Part shown: in pieces, positions 1-11,056 of the stretch
Numbering within the stretch: the first letter of the stretch is position 1
Layout of the letters: each line of letters starts with the position of its first letter
DNA from: Ctenosaura bakeri
Taxonomy: Eukaryota; Chordata; Lepidosauria; Squamata; Iguanidae
DNA length: 64,000 nucleotides
Assembly (NCBI GenBank): GCA_948474755.1
Contig: CAOLHI010000489.1
Span: 682,001 to 746,000, forward strand
Direction of reading: 5' to 3'
Program-made: the position numbers and the translations under genes
Notes under the pieces: generated by a model
Told to the model about the DNA's origin: nothing
What the model saw: the letters and a program-made list of their open reading frames with translations, nothing else
The model's database searches: none

Positions 1-381
1 AAATGTTGTCTGGTGGCCTTCTTCTCATGGAAGCAGTGGGCAGTGGCAGAGAATAGTGTGATGGCAGCTGGGTCCAACTTTCTTGTTTGTTAGTGGGTCC
101 TGCTTGCATGTTAGAGTGAGCCAATGATGCTAGGGATTAACACCAGCCCAGTATACATACTCTCATTTCCTTGTTTCTTAATCCAGTTATCTCTAACCTA
201 GTTTCCTCTGGTCATGCTGGCTGGGATGACGACAACTGTATTTCAAAACAATGAGTTTATTTCTACTAAGAAATTCAGAATGTGGCTCTAATTTCTGTTC
301 TTCTTGAAGACCTTAACCAGGTGGGATATCCAGGAGAAATCCTGCATGTTGTGGAGCAACCCACAATAAGACGACAGAACT

Positions 382-395
382 TTTTTTTTTTTTTT
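382..395. repeat. Homopolymer T tract
   Basis: A run of about 15 T on the plus strand, possibly the A-tail of a decayed minus-strand retroposon, although no body is recognisable next to it. Confidence 0.7.
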
Positions 396-600
396 GGTTC
401 AGTGGTAGCTGGTAGAGCAGAGGGCAAGTCATTAGATGTAAAGCCAGTGGACAATCAGAGGCACAGCCAAATACTACCTAACCTCATTGTTTGTCATCGG
501 TCCTTTCACTCAGGCATGCAAGCTCTCTTGCTTGCTCTCACTCTCCTGCACACCTAAACAGAAAGCTAACCTATTTAATAATGTGCACAAGCATGTAATT

Positions 601-647
<47 letters not shown>

Positions 648-790
648 TAACCTTCCCTCTTTTTTCCCAGTGAGCTCAAGGCGGCATACACAGATCTCCT
701 TCCTATATTCTTACAACAGATTGCAACAAGTGATTTGCCAAAGGTCACCCCAATCAGTTTCACAGAGACCAGAACCATGATTCCCTTCAG
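601..790 (-). mobile_element. tRNA-derived SINE, minus orientation, with (TTTA)n tail
   Basis: A tetranucleotide run of about eleven TTTA units (601-648) adjoins sequence with the reptile SINE features CAGTGAGCTCAAGGCGGCAT and CAAAGGTCACCCCAATCAG. In squamate genomes such A/T-rich tails form the 3' end of SINEs whose tRNA-like head lies on the other side, so the element reads on the minus strand. The head is eroded. Confidence 0.65.
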
Positions 791-941
791 AGAGGAATAG
801 CTTCTGGATTGCCAAAGTCTCAGTCCAGCAAACTAACCATGGCACACATCTCTCCACAGCCTTTTCAGACCAACTGTACTGAAGATTATAGCCATTTTGA
901 CTACTAATGAAGTACAACTGCAAGTGACAGGAGAGGAACAA

Positions 942-1144
942 ATAGTAGTAGTTGCATTTCTATACCACTTATCAGTGCTAAGCAATTTACAATGTATTCA
1001 GCTAATTGCCCCCAACAAGCTGGGTACTCATTTTACCGACCTACAGAAGGATGGAAGGCTGAGTCAACCTGGAGCCCTGCAGGATCAAACTCACAATGTT
1101 GTGACTGAGGTACTGGCATTTAACCACTGCACCACCAGGGCTCT
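942..1144 (-). mobile_element. Sauria-type SINE, minus orientation
   Basis: On the minus strand it begins GAGCCCTGGTGGTGCAGTGG (tRNA-like A box), followed by GAGTTTGATCC (B-box-like), GGTTGACTCAGCCTTCCATC, GGTCGGTAAAATGAGTACCC and TTGTTGGGGGCAA. These blocks are diagnostic of the abundant squamate SINE. The 3' end is a short GTA/CTA repeat. The 145-residue open frame crossing it is not a gene. One of the best clues that the organism is a squamate. Confidence 0.85.
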
Positions 1145-1384
1145 TTATAAATACAGGGCAAAGTTCTACTCTGGGAAACAAATTGGTGTTACACTGGATC
1201 ACTTTCCTTCCTTCCTTCCCTTCCCTTCCTCCTTTAAACACATTTATGTGACTGTTTTAATTATGAAACCAAAGACTGCAAATTCCCCAGCCATTACTCA
1301 AAAAACTTTGGAAAACACATTACAAACAAACTAGTGAAATTAACCTTTTGCATGTTGGCTCAGAAAGAAATCCCACTGCACTTT

Positions 1385-1450
1385 ATGAAGCTTACTTGCC
1401 TATCTCAGTAGCCTGGGAGTAAGCCTCACGCAATGGTCAGTAGACATGTC
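1385..1450. repeat. Fragment of an old AGTAAGYC-type interspersed element
   Basis: Contains TAGCCTGGGAGTAAGCCTCAC, like other fragments in this window (17495, 42915, 57550, 57870) that carry GAAGTAAGTC next to a TCAAT/CAATG motif. Short and diverged; probably remains of a non-autonomous DNA element common in reptiles. Confidence 0.4.
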
Positions 1451-3654
1451 ATCGATTTAAGTAATTCCCTATTTTATTTTATCTTATTTTTAAGCCTCCT
1501 TATCAGGAACGGGAAACTATATGCAGAGATTTTTTTGTTGAAATGGTAACTGATGCACTTGTGTTTCTCATAAAACACTAGAGAGAGATCAGCTTTCAGG
1601 CTCAGAGGTAAAAGATACATCGGTTGCTTTATTGGGTCCAATGAAATTAAGCTCAACACTGGAAAAGCACACACTGCTGGGGGAAAAAATCTGTGATGAG
1701 AGAACCACACTAACAGGCTAGTTGGTTCAATTTATGGCAAAGCAGAGAAAGTACTGAAAAGTGCTTCTTTCACCCATTTGTCCCTCCTGCTCACTCACAG
1801 CTAGTTTTTACACAATTCAAACCACACCAAGGCTCCCTTGGTGTCCACGCAGTATGCACGACTGCTCTAAATAAGAGACAGCATCAACTCGCTTCGACCC
1901 TGCTGCTCCAATCAATCTGCTCTTTTCACTCTCCCCAAGCCTCTCTTGGACACAGACCCCTCATCCCAACAAGTCCTATTCTCTTTTCAACCCATTCATT
2001 CTTCTCACCCCTGCCTATTGCCAACTGTATTCCCCTGCCCACGATGGCTCAGTTGGTCCTCCTTTCCCAAGTGCTGCAATGACTATCCTAGGAATTCTCT
2101 TTGTAGGAAGAAAACTGATCACCTGAGAGGCTGGTCAGTTGTTTGCTGAAAGCCAGCAAAGTGTAGTGATCTGAGCATTGCACAAGGACTCCAGAAAACT
2201 CACTCAGTCACTGAATAGCCCTCAGCAAGTCACACTCTCTCAGCTAAAAAGAAAGACGACCTCCTCTGAATAAATCTTGCCAAAAAACCCCTAGGATAGT
2301 GGTTGTTGGTAAGCTGGAGAAGGAACAAAAAAACAACAATAACTACAGCTAGATATGACATGCAAGTACTAAAAAGATGAATGGCTCCAGGACAGTCATT
2401 TCCCCGCCCCCTTTGAGTCATTGTTGCAAGTACTGTAGAGGGGATAAAAATGAAAGTTGTACATGGTATTGGGAAAGTTTGGAGCATCTCACAAATAAAG
2501 ATCTGACTCATACACGCACTTACAGAGGAAAGAGAAGAAAGATGAAGATGAAGGGAGAGGGGAGACCCAAAGAACAGAAGAAGCCTGAGTGATGCAGGAA
2601 GAGAGTGCATATGGAAAAGCGAACAAACCTCTAACTGCAAACACACATTTCCTAACCAGTCTTGCATGCTATTAATAAAACACTTCAATAAAGCCTGTCA
2701 CGCCTATCCAATTAGCGTGATCATTCCACTTAAGTAATATCTCATTGGGATTTCTGCACTGAATGTATCAATTACTATCCCACAAAATGGGTCAGGATTT
2801 TTAGTTAAATGCTACTTATCTGAAATTTGTTCATCTGTAAAACTCAGAATGCATTATTTAACTCCCCGCTGGGAGCTCATACAAGGCCAGATCTACTCGG
2901 TTTCCAGTTAAATCTACAATTAAACCAAAACTATTTTAAAAATTGCTTAATGAATGGCATGCTGAATTAATGTTAAACAGTACAGGCAGCATAGCATGCA
3001 CAAGCAACCAAGCATATTCTTGTACAAAGCATACAGCTGAGGAAACAGCAGTCAAAAAGAATTTACCACTGGCTTTATTGGTTACTTATCCAGGAGTACA
3101 GCTTGTTGTGTGTCTTATTGTAATTAACTGAGAGCATGCAGCAGATTAATAAGGAAAACTCCTAGTCAATCCTACGTACATTTGTGCTTGAAGCAGTGTA
3201 GTGCAGTGTATGATAAGAATAGACTTTCTTTTGCATATCACTTAAAAACCGTAATAAAAACACCACTTAAGATCATTGTAACTTCAGCCCAATCTATCCC
3301 CATGTTTCTTTTTTTATTAGCTGTATCAATGTTCAAAGCTATCACTGTTCTTACTCTGTTCTTCCCTTGTTTACCTTGTATACCTTTCATAACAAAACAA
3401 AAACAGAAGTAACAGCAGATTCCTACTCTCTTCAAAAGGAACACAAATGAGGCAGCCTTCCTTCCTTCCTGGTTTAGCCAAAAGACCTCACAAAGGGAAG
3501 GTAAAAAATAGATTAGTTCCACCTTTGCATGGAAGGAACTGCATGCTTTGGATTGTTTTCATACATCGTAAAACCCTTTGTCAGTTGTTTATAGCATTAG
3601 CAAGACTAGTTTTCAAAACTTATTTTCCACTGCAAAGCAAGCCATAGTAAGTGG

Positions 3655-3765
3655 ATTGATGGTGCAGTACTAGTGTGTGTAATGACGGAAGAGCTGGACT
3701 TGGACTTGGGAGATCTAGGTTCTAGTCCTCACTGACTACTGAAGCTCACTAGGTGGGGCTTTGGT
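3655..3765 (+). mobile_element. tRNA-derived SINE head fragment
   Basis: GATGGTGCAGTACTAG, GAGCTGGACTTGGACTTGGG, AGATCTAGGTTCTAGTCC and TGAAGCTCACTAGGTGG match in order the A-box, anticodon-arm and B-box region of the reptile tRNA SINE. Only the head survives. Confidence 0.6.
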
Positions 3766-3956
3766 CTAGTGGCTGAATCCGTCTCGCAGCAGTTGCAAAG
3801 GAAATCTTTTTTGCACTTTTTACCTCCCTTTTCTACATTTCTGGTTTGGCGAGTGTTAACTAGGCATCCTCTACCTATGTGAATTTGACTGTAAATAGTC
3901 CTTGCTAGTTTGCAATTTTTCAGATTTCTGCCTCTGATCAATCTATACCTTCCCAG

Positions 3957-4185
3957 ATGGACTATTTAAAGTTGTTTCTGACTTACAGCAACCCTTATCA
4001 TGGAGTTTTCCTGGCAAGATTTGTTCAGAGGGGTTTGCCATTGCCATTGCCTACCCCTGAGGCTATGAGATTGTGACTCCCCCAATGTCACTCGGTGGAT
4101 TTCCATGGCTGGGTGGAGGTCTGAATGCTGCTCTCCAGAGTCTTAATCCCACACTCAAACCACTAAATCACACTGGCTCTCTTAC
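3957..4185 (-). mobile_element. ACA-SINE2-like tRNA SINE, minus orientation
   Basis: Plus-strand blocks ACAGCAACCCTTATCATGG, GGCAAGATTTGTTCAGAGG, TTTGCCATTGCC, CTGAGGCTATGAGA and, at the far end, CACTCAAACCACTAAATCAC (complement of the tRNA head) define this family, which recurs at 5717, 9872, 16480 and 61631. Confidence 0.8.
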
Positions 4186-5716
4186 TTGGTCTAAGCTATA
4201 CAGAATCTGCTCTGGCTTACTGCATTTTTTTAACATTGCACTGTGCTTATTTGTCACTCCAATCTATTTCACCTCACTTTTAATAAAATCTGTCTGACTT
4301 GGATACCAGGTCAAGTGTTTATTTCATACACCCAGAGGCATAACGGCCTTCCAATCACTTACCTAATCACTTGGTTTCCCACTACGCTCTGAGTTGTATG
4401 GGAGCAAAGGGAAATGGGCTAGAACTCTTTTAGTAGTGACTGGCATTCTGTTGACAGTGCCCGCCATCTAAATTCAATAACTCAAAGGCTATGGGAATCT
4501 CCTGACATCCCAAAAGCCAGAAGAATAAATCCAGAAAGGTAATAGAATAAATGAAAAGGGGAAAAAAATATGACAGCCAGCTAAGGTCAGAATGAACTTG
4601 TCCACACATGGTTTGGAGAACCTGACCTACTCATATCATTGCCTTTTGTATTGAACATACTCTTCACCACCTTAAAAACAGTCAGTGCTTGGTGTACCAC
4701 TCAACTACACTCAGATATCTTTAACTGAATATGCTTCAATGCAGATTTAAACAAATAATATTTACATTCCCTGGAAATATCTGGCTACTCAGATATTTGG
4801 GAAATATCTGGGAAATCCAATACTGACTCATCCAATAGTATACTTTTAATTTTGCCCATACCTTTATGTTCTTAAGTTATGCTGCTCTGCACAACTTATA
4901 GATACCCATCCATAGACCACACACCTGTGCTCCTAACAAAGCAACAAAGTTTCAGCTATATATGAGCAGAAAGTATTTCAGCCTAATGTTTAGTACTCCC
5001 CACAACAAACAACCTAGCCACAAAAATCAGTTTCTGCTTCTTTCTGGTTGTTTTGTGTCACTACCACATTGAAAAGAAAATACAAAAATACAAAACTTTA
5101 CCTTTTAAAATAAGGCTCAATGACAAATGACAAACCTAATTGACTGATTTTTAATTTTGAAGTTGTTGCAAGTGATGACTTTCTGCTAGTGTAAAGCTTG
5201 TAATATTTCAAGAAACTCTACTGCCCAACTCTATTGCCCAAACAGTTTCACACTGCATTATGATTTCATTATGCTAGGGCTTGTTTAAGCCAGCTGTACT
5301 GGTTGTTCTGTTGTGCTTGTGCTGGCAAAACACATAACTAATATCAGGATTTAGTTTAAATATAACTCTTAGATTAAAAAAAGACTCACTCCTGAAAATA
5401 TACTTGCAGTGCAAAACACTAAGGTTACCAATATACCTTATAAGCATATAGCATCTATTTGCTTCTACTTTGTAATCTACAAGCTCATTCTGTGTCTTTT
5501 TTTCCCCTTTCTTTCTTTCTTTTTCTTTTTTTACTGTTTGTAAACCATGAAAACACCCAGTGAGGAGCTTCTAACAGCCCTGGTTTCCTTTATTTTTTTC
5601 AGCATAAAAGTGAAGAGAATAACATAGCTGTTTCACATACAAGCATATCCATATGCAGAGCAAATCAGTACTCAGAGCTCAGTGAGAGTAGATATACAAT
5701 GGTTTGAGATTTGCTA

Positions 5717-6100
5717 TGGTTGTTGTTGTTGTTTGCCTTCAAGTCATTTTCAGCTTATGGCTACCCTAAGGAGAACTTATCATGGTGTTTTCTGGGACTG
5801 AGAATGTGTGACACAACCAAGGTCACCCAGCAGGTTTCTATGGCCAAGAGGGGAATTGAACTTTAGTCTCCAGGGCCATAGGCCATTTCCGCACTAGCCT
5901 GTTCAGCGCGATGATTCCACTTTCAACATCCTCTGGATCCTGGGGTTTGCAGTTTCGGGAGGAGCCAGCCGGCCCCTCCCGAAACTGCAAACCCCAGGAT
6001 TCCAGAGGATGTTGAAAGTGGAATCATCGCGCTATAACTGGCTAGTGCGGAAATGGCCACAGTCCAGCACTCAAACCACTATCCCATGCTGGTTCTCATG
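5717..6100 (-). mobile_element. ACA-SINE2-like SINE interrupted by a palindromic MITE
   Basis: The GTTGTT tail and the TTCAAGTCATTTTCAGCTTATGG, CACAACCAAGGTCACCCAGC and CCAGGGCCATA blocks run to 5880. After the MITE (5881-6058) the SINE resumes with AGTCCAGCACTCAAACCACT. The MITE therefore landed in an existing SINE, which dates it as younger and gives a clean view of the target site. Confidence 0.85.
5881..6058. mobile_element. Fold-back MITE, copy A (178 bp)
   Basis: Two inverted arms of about 88 bp beginning GGCCATTTCCGCACTAGCC meet at a short centre; about five differences separate the arms. The putative 3-bp target duplication is ATA/ACA (one mismatch). Both arms carry AACATCCTCTGG where copies D and F have AACCTCCTCTGG, so this variant is shared by arms within the copy. 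No coding capacity. Lies in ERICH3 intron 11 and would fold into a long hairpin in the pre-mRNA. Confidence 0.9.
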
Positions 6101-6789
6101 ATCTGGATTTACACCCAGATAAATAGGATTTATTTCCAGGTCAACATTATAGTACTAGAGTCTTATGTCTTCAAGATGTGTCTGCTCCAAAGGTCGTTCT
6201 CTAATATTCAAGCTTCAAATTAGAAAGACACAAGAGAAGCCTAGTTTTTATTTATTTTTATATATGCTACACCTCTCCATTATGAAGATGAATTCTAATG
6301 AACCATATCCACTTACAAGTGGAAGAAATATCTTCTTCAAATAGCAGATTTCACAATACAATTGTGTTATCAATATAACCCTTTGCAAAATAAATTTTGT
6401 CACCAGCTCCCCATTACTTGGGTGGGCCACTTGTGCGAATGGAGCTCCATTTATATGTCATCCATAAAGTAGAAAATAAGACATAAAACCATTCAAATGT
6501 AAGGAATTTCATCAGAAACAAGTAAATGTCACACAACACAGGATCAAAGAGCTGAATGAAACCAAGGGACTGTCTAAAACCAGAGGTGGGGAATCTTTTC
6601 AGGTACAAGGGTTGCATTCTCATGTGGCTGAGCCAGGTGAGAATGGGGCCAGGAATGCTTGTAGCCACCACATATGATAATGACATGCCTTCTAACCATT
6701 CATAAAATTTTACATATAAAACATACTTATACGCGTTTACACATAATACCCATATATTCCTGCACCCATATGCAACCATTCTTACACAT

Positions 6790-6824
6790 AGCACACACAC
6801 CACACACACACACACACACACACT
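6790..6824. repeat. (CA)n microsatellite
   Basis: A CA dinucleotide run with one CC interruption. Confidence 0.95.
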
Positions 6825-6927
6825 TGTGATCAAGAACAGCCTTCTTTAAAGCCCAATCACCACATAAACCAGGCCAGGGGGAGGGGTGCAAGCACTCGTT
6901 AAAGTGAAAATAACCATTTACTAACTA

Positions 6928-7480
6928 CTGTATTTGCTCACGTATTAGACGCACCAGCATATAAAACGCACACCACTTTGCAAGGAGTATTTTTCAGGAA
7001 AAAATTTTTTAGTTCTCTGGCAAGCAAAATGCACAAGAAAGGAAGGGAAGGAAAGGAGTGTTGCACCAGGAGAAGAGGGAAATGAAAAGAGTGCTGCACC
7101 ACTGCTCCTCTCTTCCTGTTTGCTTGGGCAGAAACTCCCAGCAGAGTCAAAATGCACAGGAGAGGAGGGGAATGAAAAGAGTGCTGCACCAGAAGTGGAG
7201 GAGAATGAAAAGAGTGCTGTACCACCGCCCCTCTCTTCCTGTTTTGCTTGGGCAGAAACTCCCAGCAGAGTTAAAATGCACAGGAGAGGAGGGGAAGGTA
7301 ACTGTAGAAACATCTATCCATGTTCCTATAGATCAAAGCTTCCACTACCCCCCTCACTTCCTGTTTTGCCTGGACAGGGAAAACGCCTTTCACTTCCCTT
7401 CCTTATGTTTTTAGGATTACCTTATTTTCTGGTGTATAAGATGCACCCTATTGTCAGAGGGCATTTTTTAGGGGGAAAAG
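6928..7480. mobile_element. Unclassified element with internal 124-bp tandem repeat
   Basis: Two direct copies of a GTATTAGACGCACC / GTATAAGATGCACC motif (near 6942 and 7433) bracket a minisatellite. TTGGGCAGAAACTCCCAGCA recurs exactly 124 bp apart (7124 and 7248), and GAATGAAAAGAGTGCTG occurs several times between 7078 and 7220. The overlapping open frames of about 120 residues here are products of the tandem repeat. Sequences with 'RTATAAGAYGCACC' ends are widespread in reptile genomes; I cannot assign the class. Confidence 0.6.
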
Positions 7481-9396
7481 TCTGTCTTATATGCCAGCTA
7501 ATATGGTAGCCATGACCCCACACCTAAAGATCATACACACACACTATATTTCAATTACTCTTTCAAAAATCAGCTGGATTCAAAGTGTTTTAAATAGTCT
7601 CACTGCTGTGCAACTTGTATGGAGCAGATACAGAAGGCCAATCATGGAGACCCTCAAACTGTACAGATTGCCATTTGATTTGACAGCTCCCTGCCACAAA
7701 TCAAGACTATCTACCCACAACCAAACACCATCCACACCATGATGGATCATAAGCAGAAAGCAGTTGCCCTGCTTGCATGAATTTGGGTGGTGTAAAGACT
7801 CAACCTAAAGCATGCTCAGATTAAAGTGGAACACCATCAGGGTTACCTGCCAACAAGCCCAATAGGAAAATTTCTTATCCAAACATCAAATGAGAAATTG
7901 GATTTACCAAGGTTCATTCTGGGATGGAAGGAGAAGGAATCTACCGTGTCTGTTCCTGCTGGCATACAGGGATTAACCCAATAGTAGTGGAACTATTCCT
8001 CCATGCCATCTCAAGAATATGATGATTTTCAAGACTCAGTTCATGTTGGTCAAGCTCAGCTAATCCAAGCATGGACAAAAACTTTGCAAACATATTCTAG
8101 GCAATCCAACTGCAGACTACCCATCATTCTATGGCCCCAAGTTGAGAAGCAACACCATTTTTTAGAGGAGAAAAAAAGAAAGAAAGCACATGTAATTATT
8201 TCTGTAAATGATCACCAAAACTGCAAGCTGATTATCTTTCATGGTCACTAACGACTTAAAAATCACACTCTTCTTGATCAAAGCAAAGATCTTTCATGTA
8301 AACCAACTGCAAACCTGAGTTTGCTGCCAACCTCTGTGTTTCCTATAGAAACACTGGATCTTTCTTGCAGCTACATCCATTTCCCAGTCAGCTGCTTTAC
8401 CGCTGCCTATATTGTATGTGGGAAATAAATGTAAAGAAAACAGCATTAACATTTGAGCTTGAGAAAAGGGCTTTCCTGCAAGACCTGTCAAAATGGGAAG
8501 AATCTCAACAGGGAGATATTGGGGAAAGAGTAAACAACAGAGAATGCCTGGTGCAATCTGACAAGCAACAGTTGCATAAGTTACAGCACTATCAGAAAGA
8601 AGCAGCAGGATAAGAAATAAACAGGAAGAAATCAGCTCTGCGCTGACGAAAAGCCAAAATGCTGGCAACCTCCAGTGTTTTGCAAGCGTGCCCAGCTTTG
8701 GCCCCCTTCCACTGTTTGTATTAATGAATGGGGAATGAGATACATGCTTCCTGCTCGATTATTTATGAAGGTGTGCGGCTCGGAATACATAAAGGAAATA
8801 ATTATCTCCATCAGTTATGCTGACTGGAGAGGACAGAGGTGACTGAAAATGTTATTTATACTCCTGCAACTAATTCCATAGCATTTTAATCTCCTTGCAC
8901 TAATAATTATCTAGGGTTCTTCACTCTCAGATTTTTTCCCCCTCCTTACAACCCAAAAGGCACAGAATTGCATATTTATCACCTTTAGACTATGGGCATT
9001 TTCTCCTCTTAGACTGAAATGGAGCTGGGCTGAACTCTTTGACCAGAAATCAGTGCTAGAAGCTCTGCTCAGTAAGGAACATAGAGATGGCAGAAGACCC
9101 TTAGGAGCTCTGCTATTGTTTCTCACATAGATATAAAGCATTCTCTCCTAGAGTTCCTGGCACTTTATAATACAAAAGTGACACCTACTGGTTGCCATGC
9201 AAGATAGGCTACTGCTCACAGAGTGAGCCAGGAACTCGCAGAAAACCATGAACTGCACAGTATCTCTGCTGCTCACACTGCTAGTCTTTGAAAAAAGAGG
9301 TAAGAATGCTTTTAATAGGGGACTTGCCTCCCCTCCTTTTTTTTAAGTATACAACATGGATACTATGAGTAGTTTTAGGAGTTTCTTCACTACACA

Positions 9397-9827
9397 GGCC
9401 CTTTCCGCACATTACCTGCTTGCAGAGGTGGGGTGTGCCGTCCACGCAAGCAGCCTCTTGCGCAAGGCATTCGCATCGCTCCTCTGTTCTCCCGCAGCTG
9501 GGTTGCCAGTCATGCGACCGTCGCACAAACGCCCCTTCCTTCCTTCCACAGTGCAGCCTGAGAGCTGTAGGCTGCGCTGGTGGAGGAAGTGTGACCGGCC
9601 CAGCTCACCTGACACACCGCAGGGCAGGTAAGTGTGCGAGGGCCCTGGGAGCATTGCACGACCGCGCAGCATTTTCGGCTTAGAGCCGAAAATAAAAAAA
9701 TCTGTGCGCGGCCTGCTTTAGGCTTGTGAGCGTCGCGTAAATGGGAGTGCATTGTACAGACCACCGCTCCCATTTACGCTACGTTCAAGGGGCCTTCTCG
9801 CAAAAGAAACTGCGTGCGAAAAGGGCC
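9397..9827. mobile_element. Non-autonomous DNA transposon, 431 bp, GGCCCTTTCCGCAC ends
   Basis: The terminal inverted repeat starts GGCCCTTTCCGCAC on the left; the right end reads GTGCGAAAAGGGCC. The element is flanked by a perfect 3-bp duplication ACA (9394-9396 and 9828-9830). It is rich in CpG, carries a consensus splice donor CAG/GTAAGT at 9625-9633, a TTTTCGGCTTAGAGCCGAAAA stem near 9670, and an inverted pair GCGTAAATGGGAG/CTCCCATTTACGC. Open frames on both strands are GC artefacts. Shares termini with the fold-back MITEs and with the elements at 26588 and 48893. Superfamily uncertain: a 3-bp duplication fits PIF/Harbinger or Zator. Confidence 0.82.
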
Positions 9828-9871
9828 ACAGTTTAACAATAGTTTGTACCACTTAGCTTTGCAGTTTGGTA

Positions 9872-10053
9872 AGGTATTTCAGTGGATGTAGGGTTTCAGC
9901 ATTGGACTATGACCAGAGTTTGATTCCCTGTTCAGCCACGGAAACCCACTGGTGACCTTGCACACGCCAGACAGTCTCAGCCCCTTGAAAACCCCATGAA
10001 AGGTTCACCTTAGGGTTTCAATAAGTTGGAAAACTTGAAGGCACACAAGAACA
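9872..10053 (+). mobile_element. ACA-SINE2-like SINE, plus orientation
   Basis: The tRNA-like head (TCAGCATTGGACTATGACC, AGAGTTTGATTCCCTG) is followed by CACGGAAACCCACTGG, AACCCCATGAAAGG and AAACTTGAAGGCACAC, in the order expected for a plus-strand copy. Confidence 0.75.
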
Positions 10054-10079
10054 AGACATTTCAGAGGAAAGAACTGGCA

Positions 10080-10180
10080 AAATCACTTCTAAGTATTCCT
10101 TGCCTAAGAAATATCTATGAAATTCACAGGGCCACCATAAGTGGACAAGTGACTTGAAGGCGCATACACACACAGAATCC
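10080..10180 (+). mobile_element. SINE 3' half fragment, plus orientation
   Basis: CCTTGCCTAAGAAA..., CAGGGCCACCATAAGTGGAC and GTGACTTGAAGGCGCATACA match the 3' half of the same SINE family, directly downstream of the previous copy. Confidence 0.6.
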
Positions 10181-10816
10181 TCATCTACAGAGTTCTAGTG
10201 CTGCAGTTTAGGGGAGTGCAAATCACAGCTCCCTGAAAAAGAATGTTAAGTGCCTTATCAAACTACAAACCTCAAAGTTCCAGAGTTATGACAGTTTAAG
10301 TAGTATTAAACTGCTCAGTGTCATGCTAGTGACCTATCCAGAGGGAGTAGAGGAGATTATGAGATTATGAGCATACTCAAAACTGGAGTTCTAACATCAA
10401 CACCTTTGATAGGTAACCTAATTCTTGTTCAGGTATATGAGGCTTCCGTGTGCTTTACTGGCTCCCAAGTTAAGCTGAAAAATGTTCTGAGGCATGATGA
10501 AAATGGTCTCAACGAGAAGACCTTAGTTTGTCTCTTTCTCACTCCTCAAACTTCCTCTTCTTTCTGTGGACAATCTGGGCATTCTTAGCCAATGGCTAAA
10601 ACATGAGAAAGTTTTAAACTGTCAGGACAGGAAGCACCAAGAAAACTTTTGGTTATTTTGTGCTGAGTGGCATACTCTGTAACAATGTGGCAATCTAATT
10701 TAAACAGGTACTTAAATGTGATCCATGAAATAGATAACCCATTATGAGGCATATGTAACAAGTTAAAACATGCATTAGGCTATCCACTCTAGTGCACTTT
10801 AAGGAAAACAGCTAAC

Positions 10817-11056
10817 CTTGTTTATCCTCCCCCTCGGAGTCACTCTCTCCATATCCATCACTTTCATCTCGCTCACTGTCAGAGGCCCGCAAAGCTTTCT
10901 GTGATGAGTTTTTATTCTCCCTTTCATGGTCTAAATTATCTTTTTCATCATCTGAGGGTGACTTTGACATTCCATTCATTTGATCATCAACCTGTCCGTC
11001 TTCATTAACTTTCCCATCTGATTTCTCTTCATCTGCTTCAAAATCTTCATCATATG
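10817..11056 (-). CDS. ERICH3: ERICH3 coding exon 11 (residues 491-571, acidic)
   Basis: The acceptor TTTCAG is followed by 240 bases, entering and leaving in phase 1. It encodes AYDEDFEADEEKSDGK, QMNGMSKSPSDDEKDNLD, NSSQKALRASDSERDESDGY and EGEDKQ, clearly paralleling human YEEDFEVDEEKQ, QMNGIPQSPLDDKKDNLD and SSQKAPDARD. The donor is GTTAGC, with an unusual T at +3. This is the last exon found in the window; the long C-terminal exon is not present to its left. Confidence 0.95.

Larger units (their letters stand above)
1..10816 (-). other. ERICH3 intron 11 (partial)
   Basis: Transcribed but non-coding stretch after the exon 11 donor. I read the minus strand for the expected Glu/Ser-rich downstream ERICH3 exon and saw none. 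Contents recognised are listed separately: SINEs, a palindromic MITE at 5881, a minisatellite-bearing element near 7 kb and a DNA transposon at 9397. Positions 1-380, 1460-3640, 4190-5710, 6100-6920 and 7470-9390 hold nothing I recognise beyond short simple repeats. Confidence 0.7.

Noticed and set aside
897..1334. 145-codon plus-strand open frame
   Set aside because: It is the antisense of a Sauria-type SINE.
7058..7509. Overlapping frames of 118-129 codons
   Set aside because: They are translations of a 124-bp tandem repeat in two frames.
9872..10053. tRNA gene suggested by A and B boxes
   Set aside because: The tRNA-like head belongs to a SINE: no cloverleaf could be completed and typical SINE body and tail follow. 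The same applies to the other SINE heads.
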